From an uncultured Bacteroidaceae bacterium (lineage in GTDB: Bacteria; Bacteroidota; Bacteroidia; Bacteroidales; Bacteroidaceae): 44,922 nt of DNA. Where the stretch lies: NCBI GenBank assembly GCA_905233465.1, contig CAJOEI010000012.1, positions 1-44,922 on the forward strand, in the 5' to 3' direction. The notes beneath the pieces were generated by a model that had not been told where the DNA came from, ran no database searches, and saw only the letters and a list, made by a program, of their open reading frames with translations. Made by a program: the position numbers and the translations under genes. Shown in pieces: positions 1 to 7,752 of this stretch (positions within the stretch are counted from its first letter, which is position 1; each line of letters starts with the position of its first letter).

Positions 1-1587
1 GAGGAGATAGGCTCCCCATCCCTCCCAAACTCCCCCAAGGGGGAGGAGGTTCTCTTGCCGCGAGGCCGTATCACCGACAGTCCGGACTATCCCATGCGTG
101 GACTGATGCTGGACTGCGGACGCAAGTTCATACCTATGGACTATATGCGACGTCTGGTGCGTACGATGGCATACTACAAGATGAATACGCTTTGCATTCA
201 CCTGAATGACAACGGGTTCCCTGCATACTACCACAACAACTGGGATGAGACATATTCGGCCTTCCGCTTGGAGAGTGACTTGTTCCCAGGCCTGACGGCA
301 CAGGACGGCAGCTACTCTAAGGCCGAGTTCCGGCAGTTTGTGCTTGATGCTGCGGCACTGGGCGTTGAGATTATCCCAGAGATTGACGTGCCGGCCCACA
401 GTCTGGCCTTTGCCCATTATCGTCCGAGCTTGGGCAGCAAGGAGTTTGGAATGGACCATCTGGAACTGTCCAACCCCGAGGTGATACCCTTCGTGGACAG
501 CCTCTTTGCCGAATACATGAGTGGCCCCGAACCAGTCTTTGCCGGCCCAAGGGTGCATATCGGCACAGACGAGTACAACAACAATCGTCAGGAGGTCGTG
601 GAGCTCTTCCGCGGGCTGACAGACCACCTCATCAACACCGTGAAGAGCCACGGCAAGCACCCCGCACTGTGGGGTGCCTTGACGCATGCACGCGGCACCA
701 CACCTGTGGCCACCGACGATGTGCTGATGTTCTGCTGGTACAACGGTTTTGCCGAACCCGACTCGATGATGCAGCTGGGCTATCAGCTCATGAGCATCCC
801 CGACGGGCTGGTGTATATCGTGCCGGCTGCGGGCTACTACTATGATTATCTCAATGTGCCCAACCTGTACAAGGGTTGGACGCCGGCGCAGATAGGCAAT
901 AAGCGCTTTGCACATCGCGACCCGCAGATTGAGGGCGGTATGTTCGCCGTGTGGAACGATATTATTGGCAATGGCATAGCCGTAGCTGATATCCACCATC
1001 GTCTGATGCCCGCACTGCAGGTCATAGCCGAGAAGACATGGGCAGCCGACACCGTGCGCACGTGTGAGGAGTGGCAACGTCTGGCCACAGGCATAGGCGA
1101 GGCACCCGGCATCAATGACTTGGGCCGCTATCCCGCAGGACTGGTGCTGGCGGAGAACAGCGTTCAGCCGGCAAGTTGCCGCACGCTGCCACACATCGGC
1201 TGGCCCTACCGCGTGAGCTTTGACATCGAAGCAGCCAAGGAAGCACGTGGCACGGCGCTGTTCCGCAACGACGAGGCTGAGTTTTATGTCGCTGACCCCG
1301 TTACAGGACGGTTAGGCTTTGCTCGCGACGGCTATCTGTTCAGCTTCAAACACTCGCTGCGCCCGGGCACACGCGAGCATATCGCCATCGAGGGCGACAA
1401 CATGGAGACTCGACTGTATGTCAACGGACAGCTTGTGGAGACGTTAGGCCCCAGCCAGAGGCTCTATCCTCAAAACAAGCCATTCAAGATGATACGCACA
1501 CTGCAGTTCCCGCTGAGCCGCACGGATGCAGCCCTGCGGAGCAAGGTGACCGGACTGCGTGTGGAGCAGCTTACTTCTGGCGAATGA
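1..1587 (+). CDS. GH20 family beta-N-acetylhexosaminidase-like protein, 5' truncated by the window edge
   Basis: The frame is open to base 1, so the true start lies outside; TTG at 55 is only the first start-like codon. The protein begins a GH20 barrel at once ([12 protein letters not shown]), with the HLNDNGF and EIDVPAHS segments typical of the family. The catalytic Asp-Glu pair is in HIGTDEY, about residue 172-173 counted from base 55. Family enzymes remove terminal N-acetylhexosamines by substrate-assisted catalysis. About 150 C-terminal residues after the barrel look like a beta-rich concanavalin-type module (inference from pattern only). The N-terminal domain and any signal peptide are off the window. 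The 3' end overlaps the convergent der gene by 17 bp. Bases 30-45 form a translated palindrome. The family call is firm; the exact substrate is unknown. Confidence 0.85.
   Translation, partial: EEIGSPSLPNSPKGEEVLLPRGRITDSPDYPMRGLMLDCGRKFIPMDYMRRLVRTMAYYKMNTLCIHLNDNGFPAYYHNNWDETYSAFRLESDLFPGLTAQDGSYSKAEFRQFVLDAAALGVEIIPEIDVPAHSLAFAHYRPSLGSKEFGMDHLELSNPEVIPFVDSLFAEYMSGPEPVFAGPRVHIGTDEYNNNRQEVVELFRGLTDHLINTVKSHGKHPALWGALTHARGTTPVATDDVLMFCWYNGFAEPDSMMQLGYQLMSIPDGLVYIVPAAGYYYDYLNVPNLYKGWTPAQIGNKRFAHRDPQIEGGMFAVWNDIIGNGIAVADIHHRLMPALQVIAEKTWAADTVRTCEEWQRLATGIGEAPGINDLGRYPAGLVLAENSVQPASCRTLPHIGWPYRVSFDIEAAKEARGTALFRNDEAEFYVADPVTGRLGFARDGYLFSFKHSLRPGTREHIAIEGDNMETRLYVNGQLVETLGPSQRLYPQNKPFKMIRTLQFPLSRTDAALRSKVTGLRVEQLTSGE
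30..45. repeat. GC-rich palindrome inside the GH20 reading frame
   Basis: CTCCCCC-AA-GGGGGAG is a perfect 7-bp inverted repeat. It lies in an open frame encoding a Pro/Ser/Gly/Glu-rich stretch just before the conserved start of the GH20 barrel. It resembles, but is not identical to, the CCCCTCCC palindromes near der and era. Confidence 0.5.
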
Positions 1588-2878
1588 AGATGTTGATGGG
1601 CGTGCCGGAGAAGTCCCAGCGCTCACGAATCTTGTTCTCGAGGAAGCGGCGATATGGCTCCTTGACGTACTGCGGCAGGTTGGCATAGAAGACAAACGAC
1701 GGGATGCGTGTGTCGGGGAGCTGCGCACAGTACTTGATTTTGATATACTTACCCTTCATCGATGGTGGAGGGTAAGCTTCTATGAGCGGCAACATCTCGG
1801 CGTTGAGATTCGTTGTGCCCACGCGTGTGGTGCGGTGGCGATAGACCTCTGCCGCCGTCTCAAGCACGCGGAAGATGCGTTGCTTGGTCAGCGCTGATGT
1901 GAAGATGATGCTGAAGTCGGTGAAGGGTGCCATGCGCTCGCGGATGGTGTCCTCGAAGTATTTGATGGCAGTGTTGCTCTTGTCCTCTGCAAGGTCCCAT
2001 TTGTTGACCACCACGACGATGCCCTTCTGGTTGCGCTGTATGAGCTGGAAGATGTTGAGGTCCTGTGCCTCGATGCCGCGTGTGGCATCCAGCATGAGGA
2101 TGCATACGTCGCTGTTCTCTATGGCACGTATGCTACGCATGACGCTGTAGAACTCCAGATCCTCGCTGACCTTGGACTTGCGTCGTATGCCCGCTGTGTC
2201 AACGAGATAGAAGTCAAAGCCGAACTTGTTGTAGCGGGTATATATGCTGTCGCGTGTGGTGCCGGCGATGTCGGTCACGATATGCCGGTCCTCGCCGATG
2301 AAGGCATTGGTGAGGCTGGACTTACCCACGTTGGGCCGTCCCACGACGGCTATGCGCGGCAGCTGCTCTAAAGGCTGCTCCTCGTCGGTGGCAGGCAGTT
2401 TCTGCAGCACGAGATCGAGCAGGTCGCCCGTGCCGCTGCCTGTGGCAGCGCTGATGCAGAATGGGTCGCCGAGGCCCAAACGGTAGAAGTCTGCCGCCAG
2501 CCACTGCTGGTCGCCGTTGTCGGTCTTGTTGGCAACGAGGATGACAGGCTTGTTGCTGCGGCGCAGAATGGCTGCTACAGCCTCGTCAAGGTCGGTGACA
2601 CCAGTGTTGATGTCCACGAGGAAGAGGATGCAGTCGGCCTCGTCAGTGGCTGTAGTGACCTGTTTGCGGATCTCGGATTCAAAGACGTCGTCCGAACCCA
2701 CGACCCATCCGCCAGTGTCCACAACGGAGAACTCGCGGCCCACCCACTCGCACTTGCCGTACTGGCGGTCGCGTGTGGTGCCCGCCTCCTCCGAGACGAT
2801 GGCGTGACGTGTCTTTGTCAGACGGTTGAAGAGTGTTGACTTGCCCACATTGGGGCGTCCTACGATGGCTACGAGCAT
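1571..2878 (-). CDS. der: Ribosome biogenesis GTPase Der (EngA)
   Basis: This is a tandem two-domain GTPase needed for 50S subunit maturation. Two P-loops read GRPNVGKS at residues 7-14 and 180-187. Each has its partner motifs: DTGG and NKTD (117-120) in the first domain, DTAG and NKWD (near 298) in the second. The KH-like C-terminal domain ends in PINIFIRQK. At 435 aa it has the usual length. The ATG at 2878 places the first P-loop directly at the N terminus, as in other Der proteins. It is the last gene of the minus-strand yceD-rpmF-fabH-era-(DUF559)-der cluster. Its 3' end overlaps the convergent GH20 gene by 17 bp, and a DUF559 gene with flanking palindromes separates it from era. Confidence 0.97.
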   Translation of the reverse strand: MLVAIVGRPNVGKSTLFNRLTKTRHAIVSEEAGTTRDRQYGKCEWVGREFSVVDTGGWVVGSDDVFESEIRKQVTTATDEADCILFLVDINTGVTDLDEAVAAILRRSNKPVILVANKTDNGDQQWLAADFYRLGLGDPFCISAATGSGTGDLLDLVLQKLPATDEEQPLEQLPRIAVVGRPNVGKSSLTNAFIGEDRHIVTDIAGTTRDSIYTRYNKFGFDFYLVDTAGIRRKSKVSEDLEFYSVMRSIRAIENSDVCILMLDATRGIEAQDLNIFQLIQRNQKGIVVVVNKWDLAEDKSNTAIKYFEDTIRERMAPFTDFSIIFTSALTKQRIFRVLETAAEVYRHRTTRVGTTNLNAEMLPLIEAYPPPSMKGKYIKIKYCAQLPDTRIPSFVFYANLPQYVKEPYRRFLENKIRERWDFSGTPINIFIRQK

Positions 2879-2890
2879 ATCTTTTGCGCG

Positions 2891-2930
2891 GGCAGCCCCT
2901 CCCCCAACCCCTCCCCTGTTAGGGAGGGGG
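2891..2930. repeat. Palindromic GC-rich repeat, left copy flanking DUF559
   Basis: The core is an 8-bp inverted repeat, CCCCTCCC (2908-2915) and GGGAGGGG (2922-2929), around C-TGTTA. A C-rich tail (CCCCTCCCCCAA) lies on the der side. The same core-plus-tail unit occurs in inverted orientation at 3386-3423 on the other side of the DUF559 gene, and twice inside era. Confidence 0.85.
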
Positions 2931-2936
2931 GTAATG

Positions 2937-3371
2937 TTACTTGTTGAGGTCGGTGACTTTTTGTTTTATGGTTTGTACTACTTCTTTTATATTATAGGCA
3001 ACTTCTTCATTGGTGAACCTCAGCACAGTAAAGCCTTGTTTTTCCAGCCATGTAGAACGTTGTTGGTCGAGTGTGACCTGTTCTTGCTTGTTATGATAAC
3101 CTCCATCTACTTCTATAATCAGTTTTAGCGGAATACATGCGAAATCAGCTATATAATCACCAATAACATGTTGCCTTCTGAATCGCGCACCACACTGATT
3201 CTTTCTTATATATTCCCATAAGATGCTTTCGTAAAGTGTTGATTCCTTGCGGTTGCCTCGCGAAAAATCTTTTAATATAGAATATATATCTGGTGATGCT
3301 GTACGATAGAAATGTGAAGGAGTGCTTTCTTGGGAATTGAGTTCAGCCACATGAATTATTATTTCTTCCAT
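2937..3371 (-). CDS. DUF559 endonuclease-like protein (PD-(D/E)XK / Vsr-related)
   Basis: This 144-residue protein has the DUF559 pattern: E-x(2)-LWEYIR, then [14 protein letters not shown], then [10 protein letters not shown] and a C-terminal VLRFTNEEV. The Asp of ADF and the Glu/Asp of IEVDG fit the metal-binding residues of Vsr-like nucleases. No substrate is established for the family as far as I know. The gene sits between era and der, which are otherwise adjacent parts of one operon. Its ends lie within about 15-20 bp of two inverted copies of a GC-rich palindrome. Its codons look more AT-rich than those of its neighbours, which suggests a separate origin. There is no signal peptide or membrane segment. 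A mobility role is inference; the family call is firm. Confidence 0.85.
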   Translation of the reverse strand: MEEIIIHVAELNSQESTPSHFYRTASPDIYSILKDFSRGNRKESTLYESILWEYIRKNQCGARFRRQHVIGDYIADFACIPLKLIIEVDGGYHNKQEQVTLDQQRSTWLEKQGFTVLRFTNEEVAYNIKEVVQTIKQKVTDLNK

Positions 3372-3385
3372 TCTCCCATCCCATT

Positions 3386-3423
3386 CTCCCCTCCCTAACA
3401 GGGGAGGGGCTGGGGGTGGGGCT
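3386..3423. repeat. Palindromic GC-rich repeat, right copy flanking DUF559 (inverted)
   Basis: CCCCTCCC (3388-3395), TAACA loop, GGGAGGGG (3402-3409), followed by a G-rich tail toward era. It is the reverse complement of the unit at 2891-2930, so the DUF559 gene is bracketed by an inverted pair. Confidence 0.85.
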
Positions 3424-3429
3424 GGTCAT

Positions 3430-4419
3430 TTATTCTAGATCGTACCCGTATTGCTTCATTGCTCTCTCGCTGCTGCGCCAGTCACGGTCCACCTTGACGA
3501 AGAGGCGGAGGAAGATGCGCTTGTCGAAGAAGCGTTCGAGCTCGCGACGGGCCTCGGTGCTGACACGTTTGAGGGCTACGCCTTGATGGCCGATGATGAT
3601 GCCCTTTTGCGAATCACGTTCGACGTAGATGGTAGCCTCGATGTGGATGATGTCGTCCTGTTCCTTAAAGCTGTCCACCACCACTTCAGCGCTGTATGGA
3701 ATCTCCTTGTCGTAGTAGAGGAGTATCTTCTCGCGGATAATCTCCGTGACAAAGAAGCGTGCCGGCTTGTCTGTCAGGGCATCCTTGTCGAAATACGGTG
3801 GCGACTCGGGCAAAAGCTGGCGTATGCGATCCAGCACGACATCCACACCAAAACGGTGCTTGGCGGAGATGGGCAGAATCTCTGCCTTGGGCAGCACGCT
3901 GTGCCAGCGTTCCACGGTCTGGGCAAGTATGGCATCAGCCCCACCCCCAACCCCTCCCCTATTAGGGAGGGGGGATTGCCGACGACTAGCCTTCCCATTG
4001 CCGTTCCCCTCCCTAACAGGGGAGGGGGTAGGGGTGGGGCTCATTAGGTCTATCTTGTTGATGAGCACCAGCACCGGCACACTGAGCTGTTGCACCTTGG
4101 CAAGGAACTCGGCATTCTTGTCTGGTGTTTCGACGGGGTCGGTGACATATAGCAGCACATCGGCATCCTGCAAGGCGCTCTCGGAGAACTGCAGCATCTG
4201 TTCTTGCAGCTTATATCCCGGTTTGAGTACACCGGGAGTGTCGGAGAAGCAGATCTGCATCTCGGGCGTGTTGAGGATGCCCATGATGCGGTGTCGTGTC
4301 GTCTGTGCCTTGAATGTGGCAATGCTTATGCGCTCGCCCACGAGAAGATTCATGAGCGTGGACTTGCCCACATTGGGGTTGCCTACGATGTTGACGAATC
4401 CGGACTTATGCATGGACAC
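3430..4419 (-). CDS. era: GTPase Era, carrying a repeat-encoded insertion
   Basis: Era is a GTPase that binds the 3' end of 16S rRNA and acts in 30S maturation. Visible motifs are GNPNVGKS (13-20), DTPG (60-63), NKID (121-124), the SAK switch region and a C-terminal KH domain with IIGHQG. The length of 329 aa exceeds the usual roughly 300. The excess is explained by about 35 residues (127-161) immediately after NKID: low-complexity Pro/Ser/Gly/Arg sequence encoded by two inverted palindromic repeats (3937-4042). Normal Era sequence (ILAQTVERW) resumes in frame, so the gene is probably functional. ATG at 4413 (residue 3) is an equally plausible start. It lies between fabH and the DUF559 gene on the minus strand. 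Confidence 0.96.
   Translation of the reverse strand: MSMHKSGFVNIVGNPNVGKSTLMNLLVGERISIATFKAQTTRHRIMGILNTPEMQICFSDTPGVLKPGYKLQEQMLQFSESALQDADVLLYVTDPVETPDKNAEFLAKVQQLSVPVLVLINKIDLMSPTPTPSPVREGNGNGKASRRQSPLPNRGGVGGGADAILAQTVERWHSVLPKAEILPISAKHRFGVDVVLDRIRQLLPESPPYFDKDALTDKPARFFVTEIIREKILLYYDKEIPYSAEVVVDSFKEQDDIIHIEATIYVERDSQKGIIIGHQGVALKRVSTEARRELERFFDKRIFLRLFVKVDRDWRSSERAMKQYGYDLE
3937..4042. repeat. Inverted pair of GC-rich palindromes inserted in frame in era
   Basis: The left unit (3939-3974) has a C-rich tail, then CCCCTCCC, loop with TATTA, GGGAGGGG. The right unit (4006-4042) is the reverse orientation, CCCCTCCC-TAACA, then GGGAGGGG and a G-rich tail. About 31 bp of unrelated sequence lies between them. 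The arrangement matches the pair flanking the DUF559 gene, but without a gene inside. The approximately 105-bp length keeps era in frame. Confidence 0.85.
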
Positions 4420-4433
4420 GGCTTGCAGCCGTA

Positions 4434-4540
4434 GTTTAAAGTTTAAGGTTTAAAGTTTAATGATGGCTGCGCGGAGTGGTCCTCAAGCCGGAGGTCGTTA
4501 AACCTTAAACTTTAAACCTTAAACCTCGCGCGCAGCGCGA
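4434..4540. repeat. Heptamer-repeat hairpin between fabH and era, with a CGCG-rich tail
   Basis: The left arm (4434-4460) is built of 7-bp units of the GTTTAAA/GTTTAAG type in exact register. The right arm (4497-4526) is its inverted counterpart, separated by about 36 bp. A GC palindrome, TCGCGCGCAGCGCGA (4526-4540), follows. The reverse complement of that 15-mer occurs exactly at 41813-41827 upstream of purL. The element fills nearly all of the 124-bp gap downstream of fabH. Confidence 0.8.
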
Positions 4541-4543
4541 AAA

Positions 4544-5542
4544 CTACTTCGAGTCATATCCCCACTTCATATATGCAGCGCCCCATGTGAAGCCTGCTCC
4601 GAAGGTGGTGAAGATGAGGTTGTCGCCGCGATGCAGCTGTTTCTCGTAGTCCCACAGTGCCAGAGGCAGTGTGCCGGCAGACGTGTTGCCGTAGCGCTGG
4701 ATGTTGAGCATCACGCGGTCCATGGGCATCTCCAGACGTTTGGCAACGGCTTCGATGATGCGCACATTGGCCTGGTGAGGCACTATCCATGCGATGTTGT
4801 CCTTGTTGAGACCATTGCGCTCGGCGATGAGAGCCGTGGCATCGGACATGTTTGTCACGGCGAACTTGAACACCGTACGCCCCTCCTGATGGACATAGTG
4901 CATGCGATGCTCGAGGGTGAAGTACGACGGTGGTGCCACGGAGCCGCCGGCTTTCTGCACCAGGAAGGGCAGGCCCTGGCCATCGGTGCGCAGATAGCTG
5001 TCCTGCCATCCGAGGTCTTCTGTGGTGGGCTCCACCAGTGCTGCTGCTGCGCCGTCGCCGAAGATGGGGCACGTCTGTCGGTCTGTGTAGTCCACTATGC
5101 TCGACATCTTGTCGGCACCAATGACAACAATCTTCTTATAGCGGCCGCTCTCAATCATGCAAGCAGCCTGATTCATCGCATACAACCATCCAGAGCAGGC
5201 AGCCGAGAGTTCGAAGGCATGAGCGTTGGTCATGCCCAGACGCCCCAGGACAATGCTGGCAGTGGAGGGGAAGTGGTAGTCGGCCGTGGAGGTGGAACAG
5301 ATGACGGCATCCACCGTCAGAGGGTCGGTGTCGGTCTTGTCGAGCAGCTGGCGCACAGCCTTGCGAGCCATATAGCTGGTGCCCAGCCCTTCCTCGTTGA
5401 GGATGCGACGCTCTTTGACCCCTATGCGAGTCATTATCCACTCGTCAGTTGTGTCCACCATGCGGCTGAGCTCCTCGTTGGTGAGGATATAGTCGGGAAC
5501 ATAACCGCCGATGCCGGTGATTACTGCATGAAGTTTTTCCAT
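4544..5542 (-). CDS. fabH: 3-oxoacyl-ACP synthase III (KAS III)
   Basis: FabH starts type II fatty-acid synthesis by condensing acetyl-CoA (or a branched acyl-CoA) with malonyl-ACP. The Cys-His-Asn triad is visible: Cys116 in SAACSGW, His256 in VPHQAN and Asn286 in RYGNTSAG. At 332 aa it has normal length. It follows rpmF by about 110 bp that contain a strong 19-bp hairpin, and it precedes era. Linkage of rpmF with fatty-acid genes is widespread in bacteria and ties ribosome and membrane synthesis together. A preference for branched primers is common in Bacteroidetes but cannot be read from the sequence. Confidence 0.96.
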   Translation of the reverse strand: MEKLHAVITGIGGYVPDYILTNEELSRMVDTTDEWIMTRIGVKERRILNEEGLGTSYMARKAVRQLLDKTDTDPLTVDAVICSTSTADYHFPSTASIVLGRLGMTNAHAFELSAACSGWLYAMNQAACMIESGRYKKIVVIGADKMSSIVDYTDRQTCPIFGDGAAAALVEPTTEDLGWQDSYLRTDGQGLPFLVQKAGGSVAPPSYFTLEHRMHYVHQEGRTVFKFAVTNMSDATALIAERNGLNKDNIAWIVPHQANVRIIEAVAKRLEMPMDRVMLNIQRYGNTSAGTLPLALWDYEKQLHRGDNLIFTTFGAGFTWGAAYMKWGYDSK

Positions 5543-5580
5543 AATGTATATACAGAAAAAGCCTCACCCCATTCATCCAA

Positions 5581-5625
5581 CCTCACCCCCGTCCCCTCTC
5601 CCAAGAAGAGGGGTCGGGGGTGAGG
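5581..5625. repeat. 19-bp-stem GC-rich palindrome between rpmF and fabH
   Basis: The left arm 5581-5599 pairs with 5607-5625 at 18 of 19 positions around a 7-nt loop. CCTCACCCCCG opens the left arm. It is a different palindrome family from the CCCCTCCC elements. It could attenuate or stabilise the operon mRNA between rpmF and fabH, but no U-tract follows. Confidence 0.8.
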
Positions 5626-5655
5626 CGTGAGATGTTGTGGGTGAAGCTAAATTGT

Positions 5656-5838
5656 TTACGCTTCTTCCTTCTCTATGGCCACCTTACCACGGTAGTATCC
5701 GCAGGCGGGACATACGGTGTGGTAGATGTGGTACTCGCCGCAGTTGGGGCATATTGCCAGTGCTGGAGCAACTGCCTTGTCATGTGTGCGACGCTTGAGG
5801 GTGCGTGTCTTGGATTGTCTTCTTTTAGGATGTGCCAT
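5656..5838 (-). CDS. rpmF: 50S ribosomal protein L32
   Basis: This 60-residue basic protein starts MAHPKRRQSKTR. It carries four cysteines in a zinc-ribbon arrangement, CPNC and CPAC, separated by GEYHIYHTV. Length and motif match bacterial L32 of the zinc-binding type. It lies 28 bp after yceD, the usual partner, and before fabH on the minus strand. Confidence 0.97.
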   Translation of the reverse strand: MAHPKRRQSKTRTLKRRTHDKAVAPALAICPNCGEYHIYHTVCPACGYYRGKVAIEKEEA

Positions 5839-5866
5839 TTTGTTTTACTATTTAATGTTTTGCGAT

Positions 5867-6397
5867 TTAACGTTTTGTTCCGTCAAACAGTCCCTGCAAT
5901 GCAGCAAATGGGCTGTCTTGGTCGGATGGATGGGCTTCGTCGGGGCCGTGTGCCGTGTGCTGTGACAGCAGCGATGCCATGTCGCTGCTGCACTGTCCTT
6001 CGGGGTGGACATGCTGTATTGGCAGGGCCAGAGCGATGACCTCATAGATATTCCACGCCACATCAAGCGTTGGCGAATCAGCTGCAACGGTGATTACATC
6101 GCCGTCGTCGCTATACGCCTCAGCCAACTGCACGCGCAGAGTCTGGCGTGTGGATATGGGCTGACGCATCAGCTCCAGACATCTGTCGCAGGGTATGCTG
6201 ACTTCGCCGGTGACAGCAAATTCGAGCTCGTAGCCACCCGACACGTTGTGAACCCGTAGCGTTGCGTCGAGGTTGCCATGCTCTATCAGCTCTGCATCCA
6301 GCGCCTCAAAAAAGCTGTCGTCAAGATGCCAGCTAACCTCCTCAGAGAATGTTGACAAGCGGACAATATCTATCTCAAAGCGCTTAGATGTCTCCAT
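5867..6397 (-). CDS. yceD: YceD/DUF177 family protein
   Basis: This 176-residue protein resembles the DUF177 (YceD) family, which in other bacteria and plants is linked to 23S rRNA accumulation. Supporting features are the CDRCL motif near residue 95, an acidic linker and the position directly before rpmF. It appears to be the first gene of the minus-strand operon, with a TACCTTTG box nine bases upstream of the start codon. That spacing implies an almost leaderless transcript. Its last codons and stop fall within AT-rich heptamer-like sequence (5849-5880). Confidence 0.85.
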   Translation of the reverse strand: METSKRFEIDIVRLSTFSEEVSWHLDDSFFEALDAELIEHGNLDATLRVHNVSGGYELEFAVTGEVSIPCDRCLELMRQPISTRQTLRVQLAEAYSDDGDVITVAADSPTLDVAWNIYEVIALALPIQHVHPEGQCSSDMASLLSQHTAHGPDEAHPSDQDSPFAALQGLFDGTKR

Positions 6398-6405
6398 ACG
6401 GGCTG

Positions 6406-6413
6406 CAAAGGTA
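6406..6413 (-). promoter_or_regulatory. Bacteroidetes -7 box for the yceD operon
   Basis: The minus strand reads TACCTTTG, an exact match to TAnnTTTG, nine bases before the yceD ATG. No clear TTTG at the -33 position is visible because the upstream DNA is AT-rich repeat. Confidence 0.6.
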
Positions 6414-6416
6414 GGT

Positions 6417-6500
6417 ATAATTTACGATTAGATGATTTAAGATTTGACGATTTGTGCCTTGATTTAGTTATTTTTAAGAATTTTAACGTTTTGACGTGAT
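6417..6500. repeat. Degenerate AT-rich heptamer repeats upstream of yceD
   Basis: Units of the GATTTAA / GATTTGA type recur roughly every 7-8 bp from 6420 to 6455, and again around 6475-6500. This occupies most of the gap between yceD and the histidine kinase gene. It is a weaker member of the heptamer family seen elsewhere in the window. Confidence 0.5.
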
Positions 6501-6511
6501 ATATGTCAATG

Positions 6512-7666
6512 CTATTTGCGCAGCTCGATGCGGAATGTAGTGCCATGTCCGAGTTCGGATTGCTTGACAAAGATGCGGCCACGGTGGTAGTCTTCGACAA
6601 TGCGCTTGGCCAGTGACAGGCCCAATCCCCAGCCGCGACGCTTGGTGGTGAAGCCCGGCTGGAAGACGTTGCGGAAGTGGTTCTTGGCGATGCCCTTGCC
6701 CGTATCAGCCACCTCCACGACATAGCGTGTGGACTCCTCGGATGCCGTGATGACGATGCTCCCTGCACCCTCCATGGCGTCTACGGCATTCTTGCAAAGG
6801 TTCTCCACCACCCACTCGAATAGCGGTGCCGACATGTTGGCATAGATTGGCTGTTCGGGCAGACGCGTGGTGAGTGTGACGCGGTTGCCGGCGCGGCGTG
6901 CGATGTATATGCCCACGCGCTCGATGACCTCGTTGAGGTTCTCGGGGCGCAACTCTGGCAGGGAACCTATCTTGGAGAAGCGTTCGGCTATCATTTGCAG
7001 CCGCTCGACATCCTTGTCCATCTCCGGCAGCAGGGCGTCGTCGGGATAGGTCTCGCGCAGCATCTGCGTCCAGGCCATGAGCGAACTGATGGGTGTGCCT
7101 AACTGGTGGGCTGTTTCCTTGGACAGGCCCACCCACACCTTGTTCTGCTCGGCGCGTTTGCTGCTCAGCAGCGCCACGATGGCCACCACGGCAAACACGA
7201 GCACGATGCCGAGCTGTATGTAGGGGTATGCAGCCAAGCGCTTGATCATTGTGCTCTCGTCATAGCATATCTCCATGAATTCATTGTCGCCCAGGTTGAG
7301 GCGGATAACGTTGTTGTCGGCTCGCATCATGCTTGCCTGTTCCTGCAAGTATGCGAGGCTGTCAGCCTGGTTGTCGGCACTGATGCGGATGTTGCGGAAT
7401 GTCTGTAGCTCGCCGTATTGGTCCAGCACTACCACAGGGATAGTGTTGTTGCCGTTGAGCACGGTGAGGACGAGTGCCAGGTCTGTCTGTTCGTCTGCCT
7501 GGTTCAGCGAGCGCATAGCCTCGGCCCAGATCTCCATGCGAACACGTTCCTCGCTCTGGAGGTCGCGCACCAACAGGTGGGACCATAGCAGCGAGATGGC
7601 GCAGATGAGGGCTGCCGCTGTGACGAGAAAGATTTTAACCTGACGTACTCTATCAGTTAATTGCAT
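6512..7666 (-). CDS. Membrane-bound sensor histidine kinase
   Basis: The chosen start (7666, MQLTDRVRQ) gives 384 aa with a first membrane helix at about 10-32. An extracytoplasmic sensor region (about 35-145) and a second helix at about 148-167 follow. The phospho-acceptor His187 lies in ETAHQLGTP. The ATPase domain has NLCKNAVDAM (N box), VADTGKGI (G1) and a glycine-rich G2 in GWGLGLSLAKRI. The longer open frame upstream of 7666 runs across the divergent clostripain gene and is rejected. No response regulator is adjacent, so it is an orphan sensor; its ligand is unknown. It is divergent from the clostripain-like gene, with 86 bp between them. Confidence 0.9.
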   Translation of the reverse strand: MQLTDRVRQVKIFLVTAAALICAISLLWSHLLVRDLQSEERVRMEIWAEAMRSLNQADEQTDLALVLTVLNGNNTIPVVVLDQYGELQTFRNIRISADNQADSLAYLQEQASMMRADNNVIRLNLGDNEFMEICYDESTMIKRLAAYPYIQLGIVLVFAVVAIVALLSSKRAEQNKVWVGLSKETAHQLGTPISSLMAWTQMLRETYPDDALLPEMDKDVERLQMIAERFSKIGSLPELRPENLNEVIERVGIYIARRAGNRVTLTTRLPEQPIYANMSAPLFEWVVENLCKNAVDAMEGAGSIVITASEESTRYVVEVADTGKGIAKNHFRNVFQPGFTTKRRGWGLGLSLAKRIVEDYHRGRIFVKQSELGHGTTFRIELRK

Positions 7667-7739
7667 AGAAAAAGTGGCCTTTTTTCTTAAAGAAACGAAA
7701 TACAGCATACATTTAGTGTGTTGTTTCGGAAAAAATGTG

Positions 7740-7747
7740 TACCTTCG
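7740..7747 (+). promoter_or_regulatory. Probable -7 box for the clostripain-like gene
   Basis: TACCTTCG matches TAnnTTTG at seven of eight positions and ends five bases before the ATG at 7753. Transcription would start at or next to the start codon, giving a leaderless or near-leaderless mRNA. The -33 element is weak. Confidence 0.45.
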
Positions 7748-7752
7748 CGGCC

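Noticed and set aside
2826..3128. Plus-strand frame with a [15 protein letters not shown] peptide across the der/DUF559 gap
   Set aside because: The peptide is a translation of the palindromic repeat, and the rest is antisense to the DUF559 gene.
4631..5623. 330-codon plus-strand frame opposite fabH
   Set aside because: It is antisense to a clear KAS III gene with a complete triad, and its end reads into the 19-bp palindrome.
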